Source: Neoceratodus forsteri
Lineage: Eukaryota > Chordata > Ceratodontiformes > Ceratodontidae
DNA: 64,000 nucleotides
Assembly: GCA_016271365.2 (NCBI GenBank)
Contig: CM057453.1
Coordinates: 1,092,482,001-1,092,546,000, forward strand
Direction: 5' to 3'
Part shown: piece after piece, positions 54,395-64,000 of the stretch
Position numbering within the stretch: position 1 is the stretch's first letter
Layout of the letters: each line of letters starts with the position of its first letter
Program-made: the position numbers and the translations under genes
Notes under the pieces: model-generated
Database searches by the model: none
Told to the model about the DNA's origin: nothing
The model's input: only the letters and a program-made list of their open reading frames with translations

Positions 54395-56447
54395 GTTGTT
54401 ATACAGAAACAAAGAATTTGTCACCAGAAAGGAACTGCCAGTCCCACCCAGTCTGCCCAGATGTTCCCTGCCTAATCTGTCTCCACAGACAATATCTGGA
54501 CTCTGATGACCTTCCCAACTCCCTACCTATTGTCTAATATGCCCCTATGTCTATTCCACGCATGCCTGAAACCCCCGACTGTTTAAGCTGCCACCACTTT
54601 GGCTGGCAGTCTGTTCCAGGTGCCTACCACCCTTTCATCGTCATCACCCTCCAGTTTCATCACATCACCCTTGGTCATGGTGCTCTCTCTCATCTAAAAG
54701 ACACTCTCCTCCTGCACCACTCACCCCCGTGAGGTACTTGCAGATCTCAGTCATGTCACTCCTCTCTCCTAGGGTGTTCATTTTGAGATCCCAGAGTCTC
54801 TGCTTATAGGGCATCTCATGTAGCCCCTGCACCAGTTTAGTTGCCTTCCTCTGAACTGCCTCCACCTTGTCTATGCCCTTTTTCAGGTGCAGTCTCGGAA
54901 ATTGGACACAGCATTTCAGGTGGGGTCTCACTACAGAGCAATACATTGGCAACACTACCTCCTTCTTCCTGTTGGAGATATCCCTCCCTAAAGCTGGTCT
55001 ATTAAAAAGCAATCAAAGGACCTACAGAAAAGAGAGAGGAGACAAATAAAAATGTGTATTTGGTATGTGTCTATCTGTGTGCGCTCTGATAATTTTGGTT
55101 GATTTCATTTACCCAGGCACACACATGGACACGCCTCCTGCCACTTTGAGGTTCTCAGATATGATAACCCCAAGGTCCCGTTCCTGTTAAGTGTATGTCA
55201 TTATGTCCACCTGCACCCATCCTACGCTCCAGCTCTTGGGTACAGGTACCCTTGGTACATTATTTCACAGTTTTTGGCATTAATACAATTCACCACTTTG
55301 GATCACACCCCTAGGCTGCTCCATTCTGTGTGGCACGCTGTCACCTTGATAAAGTCCTGATATGATATGTCCATATCCATCCCCTGATCTATTTCCCTGG
55401 TCACCCAGTCAAAGACATCTACAAGATTAATTTGGCATAACCTTCCCACCCATTAATCTATACTGCCTGTGAACGTCCAGCCTGCTGGATTCAAGATACT
55501 CTACCAATCTTTCCTTTAGTAGGGTTTCTATTAATTTCCCAACCATTTAAGTAAGACTGACTGGCCTATAGTTGCTAGCCTCCTTCCTGCTGCCACTCTC
55601 ATGTAGAAGGACCATGTCAGCCCTTCTTCAGTCCTCTACAACCATGCCTGTTCACAGTGAACTATTGAACAAGGCTGTCAGTGCGGCACCTTGCACTCCC
55701 CTGAGTTCTTTTAGTACCCTTAGGTGCATCCTGTTTTGGTCCTATAGCCTTGTACCCCTCTGGAGCTGCAAGTCATTTCTGGACTCTTTTCCTCTAAAAC
55801 TGGACTTGTGTCCACCTTCACTCCCCACCCTATTTCTGCTACTCCCTGGTAGTCCTTCCATCTGTCCCCAGCACTGTAAAAACTGGACAGAAGTACCTGT
55901 TTAGGATGTCAACTTTTTCTTGGTCCTCTTCTGCGCAGTCTACCCCTTTTTCCCTTCTAACCCTCACTATTCCTCCCTTTGCTTTTCTTTTCCTCTTCTT
56001 ACCTATATATCTGAAGACAGTCTTATCCACTTTAGTGACCCCTTTGGTGATCCTTTTCTCTGTCTACACCTTTGCTCCCCTCACAGCCTTTCCTGTTTCC
56101 CTCTGTTTTACTCAGTAAACCCTCCTTTCCTCCTCCTCCTCCCTATGTGTTTCCTTATACCTTCTATACCACCAATTTTTCCTTCACCATATTGGCCACT
56201 TTCTTAGAGAACCCTAATGGTCTCTATTTCCTTCAGCTTTTACTCACTTCCTTCATGCAGAGATCAACTGCTTTAATTAAGCCCGCCTTTTTTCCTCACT
56301 GTGCCTATACTCCTCCCTGGTAATCCCTCCCGTCAAGGCAGTTTCTGAGGCACTGTCCCATTTCTTTAAAATCCACCCTCCTAAAGTCCAGGACACACAT
56401 CCTCTGTGGTTAGCCACTGTTCCTATATTTACGTTGAACCACACTAT

Positions 56448-57001
56448 TCAGTGATCACTGGTACCCATGGGACTGCTCACTGTGATATTTGCAAAGCTGC
56501 TGCCATCTGTAAGCACAAGGTCCAGCACTGCCCCATCGCTAGTGGGTTCTCTGACTAGCTGTCTGAGAACAGCCTCTTGTAGGGAATCAAGGATGGCCCT
56601 GCTCCATGCTGAAGCTGCAACTGAAAGGCTCCATCCCACGTTTGGCAGACTAAATTCACCAACTAGCAGCACCTCCCCCTTACTTTCCATTCAGATGATG
56701 GCTTCGGAAGTGCCTTATCCAACTTTCCTCCCTGCGCTGGAGGTCTGTACACTACCCTAGTATGGACAGCGCCCCAGAACCAGTCTCCAGGATGACCCAC
56801 AGCACCTCCAGCAACTCTTTTTCTTCTGGGTGGCCCTGTAGTTCCATGAGCTTGATTCCCTCCCTCATGTATAGTGCAATCCCCCCTTCCCTCCTTCCTT
56901 CCCTGTCTACTGAACAGAGAGTAGCCTGGTATGGCAATGTCCCAGTTGGAGAGCTCAGTGCACCATGACTCTATTAGGTTAGTTAAAACTTTATTTTCCA
57001 A
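56448..57001 (-). pseudogene. CR1 ORF2 endonuclease remnant
   Basis: 57001-56663 covers the middle of the endonuclease (LSNWDIAIPGYSLFSRQGRK, GDCTIHEGGNQAHGTTGPPR, RVVYRPPAQGGKLD). 56690-56448 covers VGEFSLPNVGWSLSVAASAW, AVLDLVLTDGSSFANITVSS and PMGTSDH. GDFN reads GEFS. Confidence 0.85.
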
Positions 57002-57445
57002 AAGGATAGAACTTTAGATCCAAAGGGCCTATTTTTCAAAGTTGTCCTATTATGGCCTCTAAATCCAGGTCAGCCTCTAGCATGATGGCTTCCAGGTATG
57101 GAATTGTGTTTCCAAGACACCTTGTACTGGCGCTTATGGTTCTCCACACCTTACTTCCCCCTGCCTGCTTCCCTGCTCCCCACTTCCTGTGTCATTCCCT
57201 GAAGCCCCCCAACTCACCTCTTCCCTTTTTACCTTTTTACGATCACTATTGCATGTCTCCTTCAATCCTTTACTCTCACTTACCTGATTTATACCCCCTT
57301 TTCTTCTGTCTTGTCCCCATCCCAGCCTTCTTTCTCCCCTGCCGTAGGGGATTTTTCTCCCCTTGGGACCTCCCTCCCTGATGCTCCATCATCCATGGGG
57401 ACAACTGTTGCCTCCTTTAGTTTTACTACCTCCCCTTTAGCTAGT

Positions 57446-57880
57446 TTAACCTCCCACCAAGAACTGTGGCCCCTTCCTGGAAGGATGCAGGCTGCCTCCC
57501 TTATACAGGCCCATATTCTCCCACGCTGGCCCGAAGTAACGGAAGCCCACTTCCATGCACCATGCCTTCAAACAGTCGTTAAATGCCATGGTAGACAGCA
57601 CCCTCAACTCTGCTCGACCGTGCACAGGTAACAACTCGGAAAATGTCACCCTGTGTGCCATCTGCTAGAGGGCCCTCCCCAGCTCCCTGAAGTTACCTTG
57701 CACTACTCCTTCCTTATCCCTTGCCAGATCATTTATCCCCAGATGGACTATGACATCTAGCTCCCTCCCCATCTCCTGCTGCTCTAGCGATCCTCCAAGC
57801 CAAAGCACTGCTTAGGCACGCAGCCTCCCTATTCTTTCCTCCTCAAGCTCCCATGTCTGTCCCCTTCACAACAGAGTCCC
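57446..57880 (-). pseudogene. CR1 ORF1 esterase domain remnant
   Basis: SGNH/GDSL-type esterase pieces: block I GDSVVKGTD, block III HLGINDLARDKEGVVQGNF, and the end NDCLKAWCMEVGFRYFGPAW followed by ENMGLYKGGSLHPSRKG, where the DGLHP motif reads GSLHP (Asp lost). An internal stop lies at ARAL-stop-QMAH. Related in design to the intact ORF1 at 32071-33042 but divergent. Confidence 0.85.
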
Positions 57881-58005
57881 CCCCAGCAGCTGACTCCTTC
57901 CCAGCTGGGGGCCTCTCCCACACTCGTAGGGCCTCCACTTCTGATGACCCCACCTTCCTCCTTCCCACTACGATGGGTGCCTCTTCTCAGTTGCCCCATC
58001 CCACC

Positions 58006-59399
58006 AGTATGGCTACATAATGCTTACTTAGTTAGGAAGCATCTGTAAAGAGAGCAATGCCTAATGTTTATGTTTGTTCACAGAAGGATTCTGTTGGATC
58101 AGCCTTGACAGGGACGTCAAGCATTTAACTGATGGAGAGTGCAACCCCCTTTTCTAGAATGCAGGGTTTACCTTTAAAGCTTCACAAATCCCACCCCATG
58201 GCACCAGCCACCTGCACTGTTGCTCCCACTAGCCCCTGATCTGGACTCTTGCTGCTGTAGGGACCGGAAGAGGAGGAGGGGGCCAGGAATCTTTAGCTCT
58301 TCCTGCACCACTGTTATGTTGCCACATCAAAACCAGCCAATGGCTGACAGACCAGCACATTAGTTCTCCCAAACGAGAAGGGACTTCCTTGCCAAATGCC
58401 CTGATGGAACAGAACAACACTGCATGATTGTGCACAACAGACAGGATACTGACATAAATAATTGATCGAGGGTAGGAACCCTGTTAAATTGAGACATCTG
58501 GGGCCAGTGCCTCACAGCAAACAGGGTAGCTGCCTTCTTTGTGCATCCTAACTCCATTACTACAGCAATAGGGTTTCAAGGTTCGCACTATCAGCCAATC
58601 AGGCTTCAGAACCTGAAATAGGAGCCACAAAAAACTCCTGGAACACAGAAGGGCTGCCTTGATCCTGGTGCAAATTTCTGGTCAATCATCTACCAAGTGA
58701 TGACCCTTCAGCTCAGCCTAGAGAGACTGACAGCTAACAAGGACCAATGGTGAGTTAACATTCCCTAGTGAACTGCAGGGGCTATGCCAAAGCCCTGTCA
58801 GTCTGCTGGCAAGTCTGTATGTGTCTGCAGTGAGAAACAGCATGGTGGAATTGCTGCAGAGACAGACTGCACCTCTGACTGAAGAGGCAGAGTGGGGAAA
58901 AAAGTGAACAGAACTTCTGCCATACAGAAAAGGAGGTAATTATGGGCAAGTCCAGCATAAAAGTGAAAGCTAAAAGCTGCAGCTTTACTGAGATACTTGC
59001 TGTGCGGCAGCCTGCTTAACTCTGAACAGTAAATGCAGTTGATCTGGGAAGTCACCTAGTCAGTACTACAGCCCGGTACTGGTTATTGCCACCTTAAGGG
59101 ACTGGATGCCAGTAAGTATTGGGAGGGTGGACAGACTGGAGTTCTCATAGGAGAAGCTGCCTCTGTGCATATGGGAGCTCGTCTCTGGAATGCAGAGGTC
59201 AGGACATGCAGAGTGGCAGCCAGTTAACAACAAACACCAAAGGTCTCAGAAGGACAGAGAGTGAAACCGGACAGAGAGGAAGTCGCTGTGTATTGCGTCG
59301 TGAAATTGTGCAGCATGGGAATTTCACAGTTAGTCCATAAGCAGATGCTATGTGTTCGGCTTACTCGGTTAATGTCAGATATAAAAAGGCTTATGCCCA
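58006..59399. other. No recognised gene
   Basis: Unassigned. No domain or terminal repeat identified on either strand. Confidence 0.35.
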
Positions 59400-59448
59400 T
59401 CTCGAATGTCTCCCATGACCACGTGGGTTAATCAGTGCAAAGTACTGT

Positions 59449-59970
59449 CTATTTCCAGTTAAAGAAATTATCAAGTCTACTTTTAAAGCAGCCAAAAGAT
59501 GTTGCTTCAACCACATAATGAGGTGGCTTATTCCAAATCCTAACTGTTTTAACTGTAAAGAAGTTATCTCTTTTCACAGGATGAGCTCTAGGTGCTATCA
59601 ACTGATGATTGTTACTTTTCAGATTTAAGGATCGACTACTAAACTGGATACCACAGGGCTGTGTTAGATTGGGATTACAAAGAATTTTATACAATTGCAG
59701 GACGTTACCTCTTTTCCTCCTTTCTTCTAAACTGATCACACCAGTGATGCGAAGCCTGTCCCTCTAGGACATAGATTTTAATCGAGGGATAATCTTTATT
59801 GTTCTGCGCTGAACTTTTTCCAGAAGATCAATGTCTTGTTTTAGGTAAGGATTCCAAAAGGAAGAACAATAATCCAAATGTGGACGTATATAGGATCTAT
59901 AAATAGGCAGGATAACCTGTTCATTCTTGATAGTAAAGGATCTCGTAACATTATTAAGAATTCTATTCAA
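59449..59970 (-). pseudogene. LINE reverse transcriptase thumb and carboxy terminus
   Basis: 59970-59764 encodes SFTIKNEQVILPIYRSYIRP, HLDYCSSFWNPYLKQDIDLL and EKVQRRTIKIIPRL. 59739-59449 encodes the remainder (MISLEERRKRGNVLQLYKIL, FFTVKTVRIWNKPPHYVVEA, FKSRLDNFFNW), the typical end of a CR1/L3-type polymerase. One frame break lies near 59765. Confidence 0.85.
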
Positions 59971-60040
59971 TGTTAGAACTGTTTTTTACAGATTGCTAGC
60001 AGACAGCTGGTTGTTAATTGTTATACCAAGATCCCTTTCT

Positions 60041-60607
60041 TTAACTACGCGTTTTTAAGGTGATATCATATAAAGAATATGTGTAATTAGGGTTATTCTT
60101 ACCAAAATGGAATACATCACATTTGTCAATATTAAACTCCATTTCATTTCTTATTGCCCATAATTCTATATGTTTTAGATCACTTACCAAAGAGACATAA
60201 CTACTAGTTGTATTAATTGAGCTGCCAAGTTTGGTGTCATCAGCAAATCTGATAATAGAATTACTTAGGTTATAGTTGACATCAGTGATGACAAGATTAA
60301 ATAGAGTTGGGCCAAGTACTGACCCTTGAGGTACATCACTTGAGACAGAACTTGGGTCAGACAGTGTTCTATTAATACATGCATATTGTACCCCATCAGA
60401 TAGCCAGTTATATACCCAGTTTACTATCTGTTGACTTATGCCCATATTGCTTAATTTCAGGACCAAGTCCGTGTGAGAGGGGATATTATTATCAAGGTTT
60501 TCACTTATGGTGTTATAAAAGGAAATTAAGTTAGTAGTACAGGAATAGCCTCTGGTAAAACCATGTTGTTTATTGTCCATAAGGGATTTTATTAATAATT
60601 TCCTCAT
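60041..60607 (-). pseudogene. LINE reverse-transcriptase palm with intact FADD
   Basis: A 188-codon open stretch: [60 protein letters not shown] and IIRFADDTKLGSSINTTSSY with the catalytic Asp pair, then IRNEMEFNIDKCDVFHFGKN. The usual LDFSKAFD motif A region appears shortened: after SENLDNNIPSHTDLVLKLSN the expected block is not readable, implying an internal deletion. Confidence 0.88.
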
Positions 60608-60653
60608 CGATCCTTGTCTTTATTAGCCTTTCCATAATCTTGCAGCAGATTGG

Positions 60654-61567
60654 TAGGGTCTAGTACAATCTCCCGATGACAAACATCCCGACGGCAAAAG
60701 TCCCGTCTTTTATTTCCCAAATTCAACCTTCCAGCTATTACTGTATTACTGATGAACTTCCTCCCGACACACACACTGACACTGACATTGTCATCCACAG
60801 CTGTTCGGTCAAGCGGCCACATACCAGGCACTATAACGATTACCCCCTACACAGAAAGATGGAGAGAACACTGTGCAAGAAATCTACACCATGGAGAAAT
60901 GAACAGCGGCCATAACACTCTGGGTAGAAAAATTCTATAACATTTGGAATAGCTGGTTATGTTGGGCCACATGGGACAGTCCAGACATCATGGCATAAAA
61001 GGACACACATAATCTGGGGGGACACAGCGAGAGTAGACTATAACATACTACTCAGCATTAAGGGGAAAGGATAATGACCAGTAGCAGGGATGTCACAGAA
61101 TGAATGCTGATGTTTGTACTGTATTTAAAAGCAAGTGACTGCCTGTGATTGATTAGGAAGCCTAACAGTATGATCAGTCAAGCTGATCATTGCATTGTAG
61201 TCGAGCAGCAAATAATACAGTCTCTATAGGCTGAACACTGATGTTAGCCATGCATAAAGACATGCCGTTTTACTGGTGCTTCGCCCTATCAAATCAAAAT
61301 GTCAGTTTTTTTGCATGTATATTAGACACCGATGTTGTTGTTACCATTTAAAACAGATGTAGTCTACACCAATACCATTTGTTGTAGAAGCACTGCAGAA
61401 CCATTTGATCGTTTGAATTACACTACACTGCAGAACCTTGATGGCATAATTTATGTCAGTAAGTAAATTGCCAGTAAGTTCACTGTCAGTCAGTTGGTAT
61501 TGTCGGCAAATAAATGACGGTAATTTACACGTCGGGAAGTTAGTACTCGGGCAATGGTACTGATCGC
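60654..61567. mobile_element. 914-bp DNA transposon (non-autonomous) in the LINE
   Basis: Inverted termini of about 60 bases: left TAGTACAATCTCCCGATGAC, then CATCCCGACGGCAAAAG and CCGTCTTTTATTT; right (complement) CAGTACCATTGCCCGAG, then TTCCCGACGTG and ACCGTCATTTATTTGCC. Flanked by GATTGG on both sides (60648-60653 and 61568-61573). Excising the insert with one GATTGG copy joins the polymerase codons in frame. Superfamily unclear: a 6-bp (or imperfect 8-bp) duplication. No transposase. Confidence 0.85.
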
Positions 61568-61915
61568 GATTGGCATGAGACTAATAGGTTTGTAGATATT
61601 AATCAATGTCTTATTACCCTTTTTATAAACAGGAATAACAATAGCCTCCTGCCAGTCACAAGGAACCTCTCTACTAGCTATTGACTTATTATAAAGAACG
61701 GACAATGAAAGGGACAGACAAGATGATAGTTGTAGTAATCTAAATGAAATATTATCACTACCAGGTGAGGAGTTCGGTTTTAGTCTATTAATTTCCATCT
61801 CTGTTTCCCCCTTATTAAATGTAATCCAGTTACTAGGGGCTATAGTTTTGGGAGGTGCTGTTCATTTCTTAGAGTTGAAAACAGTGAAAAAATATTCATT
61901 AAATTTGTTGGCAAT
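61490..61915 (-). pseudogene. LINE reverse-transcriptase fingers (interrupted)
   Basis: Minus strand from 61915: ANKFNEYFFTVF, a short gap, then MEINRLKPNSSPGSDNISFR, LLQLSSCLSLSLSVLYNKSI, ASREVPCDWQEAIVIPVYKK and GNKTLINIYKPISLMPIAI. At 61568 the coding is broken by the DNA transposon and continues at 60653. These are the LKPNKSPGPDGI, W..A.V.P..K.G and YRPISL blocks of LINE polymerases. Confidence 0.87.
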
Positions 61916-62139
61916 GGCCCGGATATTCAGACTGCACCAGGCAGTGATGCAAGCCTGAGCGCAACTGTGACGCGCTGGGGCCAGGTCCAGGTGATATTTA
62001 GCGGGGGATGCACCATAAGCGCAGCACCACTGAATATGGCAGGGTCAGCGCACATACTGCGCCGGCGCAAGCCACAGATAGGGAACATGGGGATGCACCA
62101 GCACAAGTGCAGTTGCACTAGGCACATCACCCGTGACAT

Positions 62140-62245
62140 TCAGCAGGGGGCATGCAAATGAAGCCATAATATATGCAAGGTGCAAATGGGGCCCTTTGCA
62201 TGTGATTATGGCCCCATTTGCATGCCTTGCACAGGGCAGCCTGGC
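62140..62245. repeat. Inverted repeat with ATGCAAAT octamers
   Basis: GCAAGGTGCAAATGGGGCC and GGCCCCATTTGCATGCCTTGC form a stem around CTTTGCATGTGATTAT. ATGCAAAT or its complement occurs at 62152 and 62217. Any transcription-factor binding is speculative. Confidence 0.6.
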
Positions 62246-62347
62246 GACTTGTGTCTGACGCCCTGCATAGCATGACGTGTGCTGTGGAGATCCTGGGGCA
62301 TCCCCCACCCCATAGCCGCAATCACGCAGTATACATTTACAAGGAAA

Positions 62348-62616
62348 TCCCTGGTAGTCTAGTAGCCCCCCTGAGTGCCCGATAAATATTACACATGACC
62401 ATCCCTGGTGGTCTAGTGGTCCCCCCCACCCGAGTCCCTGATTCCCCGATATATGTTACAATAACTGTCCCTGGTGGTCTAGTGGAACCCCACCTCCGCC
62501 CGTTGCTGCAATCGCGGTTAATGTAAAGTACAACATTCCCTGGTAGTCTAGTAGACCCCCCTCCTCCGAGTCCCGATCGTGGTAAATCACCCCACGTACT
62601 TCCTGGTGATCAGTGG
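62348..62616 (+). repeat. Five tandem repeats beginning with a tRNA-Glu-like 5' sequence
   Basis: TCCCTGGTGGTCTAGTGG occurs exactly at 62402 and 62468, with one- to few-base variants at 62348, 62537 and 62601 (spacing 54, 66, 69, 64). From memory these 18 bases equal the start of vertebrate tRNA-Glu, including its A box. A GAGTCCCTGATTCCCCG-like stretch downstream in unit 2 loosely resembles the tRNA T arm (B box). None of the units folds as a full tRNA, so this is not a tRNA gene. Confidence 0.75.
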
Positions 62617-62644
62617 CCTCCCCACCTCCCACCCACAGAACCCC

Positions 62645-62935
62645 TTGCCCACCCCCCCCATCAGTGGGTGGATGCATCCCGCCTGGCCGCCTGTCAGGTA
62701 CAGTATGGGCTGTAAGCCCATTGGTCCCCTAATGTGGACCAATGGGCTACAGGGCATACATACTAGACAGTCCCAAATATGTGAATGAATCATTCACATA
62801 TTGGAACTATCTATTCAATATGCCCTTAAGCCCATTGATCCCCTGAGGACCAATGGGCTTATCACCCATACTGTAGTTGTCATTGTGCAAGGCGGTCAAG
62901 CGGGATGCATCCGCCCGCCGATGGGGGTGGGGGTG
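62645..62935. repeat. ~290-bp palindrome with nested hairpins
   Basis: The centre at 62789 is a perfect 13-bp stem (62776-62788 with 62790-62802). Symmetry extends outward through TAAGCCCATTGRTCCCC/GGACCAATGGGCTTA blocks, ACAGTATGGG/CCCATACTGT and GGATGCATCCCGC/GCGGGATGCATCC to CACCCCCATC. Each arm holds its own AGCCCATTGG...CCAATGGGCT hairpin. Confidence 0.9.
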
Positions 62936-63477
62936 AACAGGAGCCCTGCTATGGGTGGGAGGTGCCACTGGATAACCGGAGAACTATGTGGGCGATTTCC
63001 GTGCTGTTCGGGAGGAGAGGTCTACCGAAATGTTGTACTTTTGTGTGCCCGATGCAACTCTTGAGAGTCTGGTTCAGTGTGTACTTGTGGATGGTGTTCT
63101 GGGTGGGCAGGTGGACACCCATGGCTGGGCTGCTATGTTGCACCCTGCAATACTGGAGCCCGCCTTTGGGTGGCCGGGAGTTGTGAACTTTGAGCCCCCC
63201 TATGAGGCACACTGCAGGGTTGCGCCAGCATATGCGCCGCACATCCCGGGCTGAATATCAGGATGTGCCGCATATGCATGGGCAAGCCCCCTGCTTCTGC
63301 GCTGCATACCATTACATTGTGCCCTAGCGCGCCGAGAACTGCGCTGACTGTAGGCAGCCTTTTCAATATCCGCCCAGGGTGCAATGCGGGATTGCGCCGG
63401 TGCAACTCTATTGCGCCAGACGCAACCCCTTTGAATATCTGGGCCAATTTGATTATTTTCATTTATGATATTACCAT

Positions 63478-64000
63478 TTATGAATATAGGTCCAACACTG
63501 CAGCTGGTTTTGGAAATACTATTAATGAAGGAGTAGAATAACTTATGGTTATCTTTAGTGCAGGCAAGTATGAACTCAAAGTTACTTTTAGCTTTCTTAA
63601 TCGTGGATTCAAGTAATCTCTGTTGAGTCTTACAATTATGTAAATTAGAGGCTGATTCATGATTTTTTTTAGTTTTTTAAAGGCTCTTTCCTTTCTTTTA
63701 ATTTGTTTTTTTATGGAATTGGTGAACCAAATAGGGACCTGCCTCGTGTGATTATATTTATTCCTAACAGGCACAATTCTATAGTGTGAATATAGGATTT
63801 AAAGAAGGACCAGGCTTTATCAACTGTAAAAGTACTAAAAATGGTCTCCCAGTCGACATTACCAACCTCCTCCCTGATACTAGCTACTGTAGATCTGCCT
63901 TCAAATAGTCTTTAATAAGAACAGATCCTTGAGGTCTGGGCTTACCTAAAGATGCCGAAAAGAGCACAGAATTGTGATCACCCGAACCTAAAAGGGGTAT
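63478..64000 (-). pseudogene. LINE endonuclease end and linker
   Basis: From the right edge downward: PLLGSGDHNSVLFSASLGKP (the SDH-type endonuclease block), then an open piece from 63774 (RNKYNHTRQVPIWFTNSIKK, QIKRKERAFKKLKK) linking endonuclease to polymerase. The amino-terminal endonuclease lies beyond the window. Confidence 0.78.

Larger units (their letters stand above)
54395..58005 (-). mobile_element. CR1 LINE of a second subfamily, both ORFs decayed
   Basis: Reading downward: ORF1 esterase blocks GDSVVKGTD (57851-57879), VIVHLGINDLARD (about 57720-57750) and VTFSELLPV...GSLHPSRKG (57661-57446); endonuclease blocks WDIAIPGYSLFSR, TRVVYRPPAQGGK (about 56760) and GEFSLPNVGWS...SPMGTSDH (56690-56448); then polymerase sequence 56030-54665, with ILNRYFCPVFT at about 55890 and a thumb block RPHLKCCVQFPRLHLKKGID at about 54930. 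It differs clearly from the other CR1 copies here. The 3' limit near 54395 is approximate. Confidence 0.88.
61916..63445. mobile_element. 1530-bp Harbinger-like DNA transposon in the LINE
   Basis: Termini GGCCCGGATATTCA (left) and, as complement, GGCCCAGATATTCA (right) are inverted repeats with one mismatch. AAT flanks both sides (61913-61915 and 63446-63448), a 3-bp duplication. Excision restores the LINE phrase ENNQIANKFNEYFF. A 3-bp duplication with GG-starting termini suggests PIF/Harbinger, though AAT is not its usual target. The interior holds the tandem repeats at 62348-62616 and the palindrome at 62645-62935. No transposase was recognised. Confidence 0.88.
59400..64000 (-). mobile_element. 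AT-rich CR1-superfamily LINE, split by two DNA transposons
   Basis: Minus-strand LINE running off the right edge. From high to low: an endonuclease end (GSGDHNSVLF near 63980), linker TRQVPIWFTNSIKKQIKRKE (63730-63660), polymerase ANKFNEYFFTVF (about 61900), KPNSSPGSDNISFRLLQ, DWQEAIVIPVYKKGN and KPISLMPIAI (61798-61574), CCKIMERLIKTRIDEE (60645-60598), [40 protein letters not shown] and a thumb with RPHLDYCSSFWNPYLKQDID (59900). Insertions occupy 61916-63445 and 60654-61567. Its AT-richness and Asn/Ile/Lys-rich protein set it apart from the CR1 copies above. Confidence 0.9.

Noticed and set aside
55572..57381. Several + strand ORFs rich in Leu, Pro and Ser
   Set aside because: They are antisense shadows of the minus-strand CR1 at 54395-58005, whose endonuclease and esterase motifs are on the other strand.
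62348..62616. Cluster of tRNA-Glu genes
   Set aside because: Only the first ~18 bases of each unit match. There is no anticodon arm or acceptor 3' strand, so these are not functional tRNAs.

Overview
The window looks like repeat-dense chromosomal DNA from a non-mammalian vertebrate. I found no host exon, no tRNA or rRNA gene and no CRISPR array. What can be read is almost entirely mobile-element sequence: DIRS-type tyrosine-recombinase retrotransposons, CR1-superfamily LINEs, one MIR/CORE-like SINE, and small terminal-inverted-repeat DNA transposons. Many DIRS copies beside CR1 elements that end in TTCTATG-type tails, plus Harbinger/hAT-like elements, fit an amphibian (a caecilian is my best guess) or perhaps a reptile. 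That is an inference from repeat content only.

Layout. 1-5440: a + strand DIRS element (E1) whose left inverted repeat starts beyond the window edge. 5441-6693: the gag end of a second DIRS (E2, -), into which E1 appears to have inserted. 6694-~11040: a third DIRS (E3, -) lacking its RNase H region and carrying a short CR1 in gag. ~11340-15560: retroposon 3' ends, a 0.3-kb palindrome, a ~290-bp-period array of inverted half-units and a ~50-bp hairpin array. 15598-15890 and 16497-18625: CR1 fragments (+). 19735-20560: DIRS reverse transcriptase remnant (E4, -). 20870-21008: MIR-like SINE. 21609-~27100: a long DIRS (E5, -) with a MITE in its recombinase gene. 27400-32040: mostly unassigned, with two notable hairpins. 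32041-36090: a nearly full-length CR1 (+) with an intact ORF1 and a broken ORF2. 37792-38177: a hAT-type element with a perfect 8-bp target duplication. 38261-~42000: DIRS E7 (-) with a CR1 tail inside it. 42395-42920: a LINE 3' end split by a foldback MITE. 42959-52557: a complete but decayed DIRS (E6, -) with both inverted termini, its internal complementary region and three nested insertions. 54395-58005: a different CR1 (-) with remains of both ORFs. 59400-64000: an AT-rich CR1-superfamily LINE (-) cut by two DNA transposons at 60654-61567 and 61916-63445; the second carries tRNA-Glu-like tandem repeats and a ~290-bp palindrome.

The coding modules are those of selfish elements. DIRS copies have gag, reverse transcriptase/RNase H, a methyltransferase-position segment and tyrosine recombinase. 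CR1 copies have an esterase-type ORF1 and an endonuclease/reverse-transcriptase ORF2. Only one long ORF looks intact, the CR1 ORF1 at 32071-33042. All polymerases and recombinases seen are frameshifted, deleted or mutated at catalytic residues. The nested insertions give a relative chronology and, at two sites, an internal test: removing the insertion restores the host element's reading frame.
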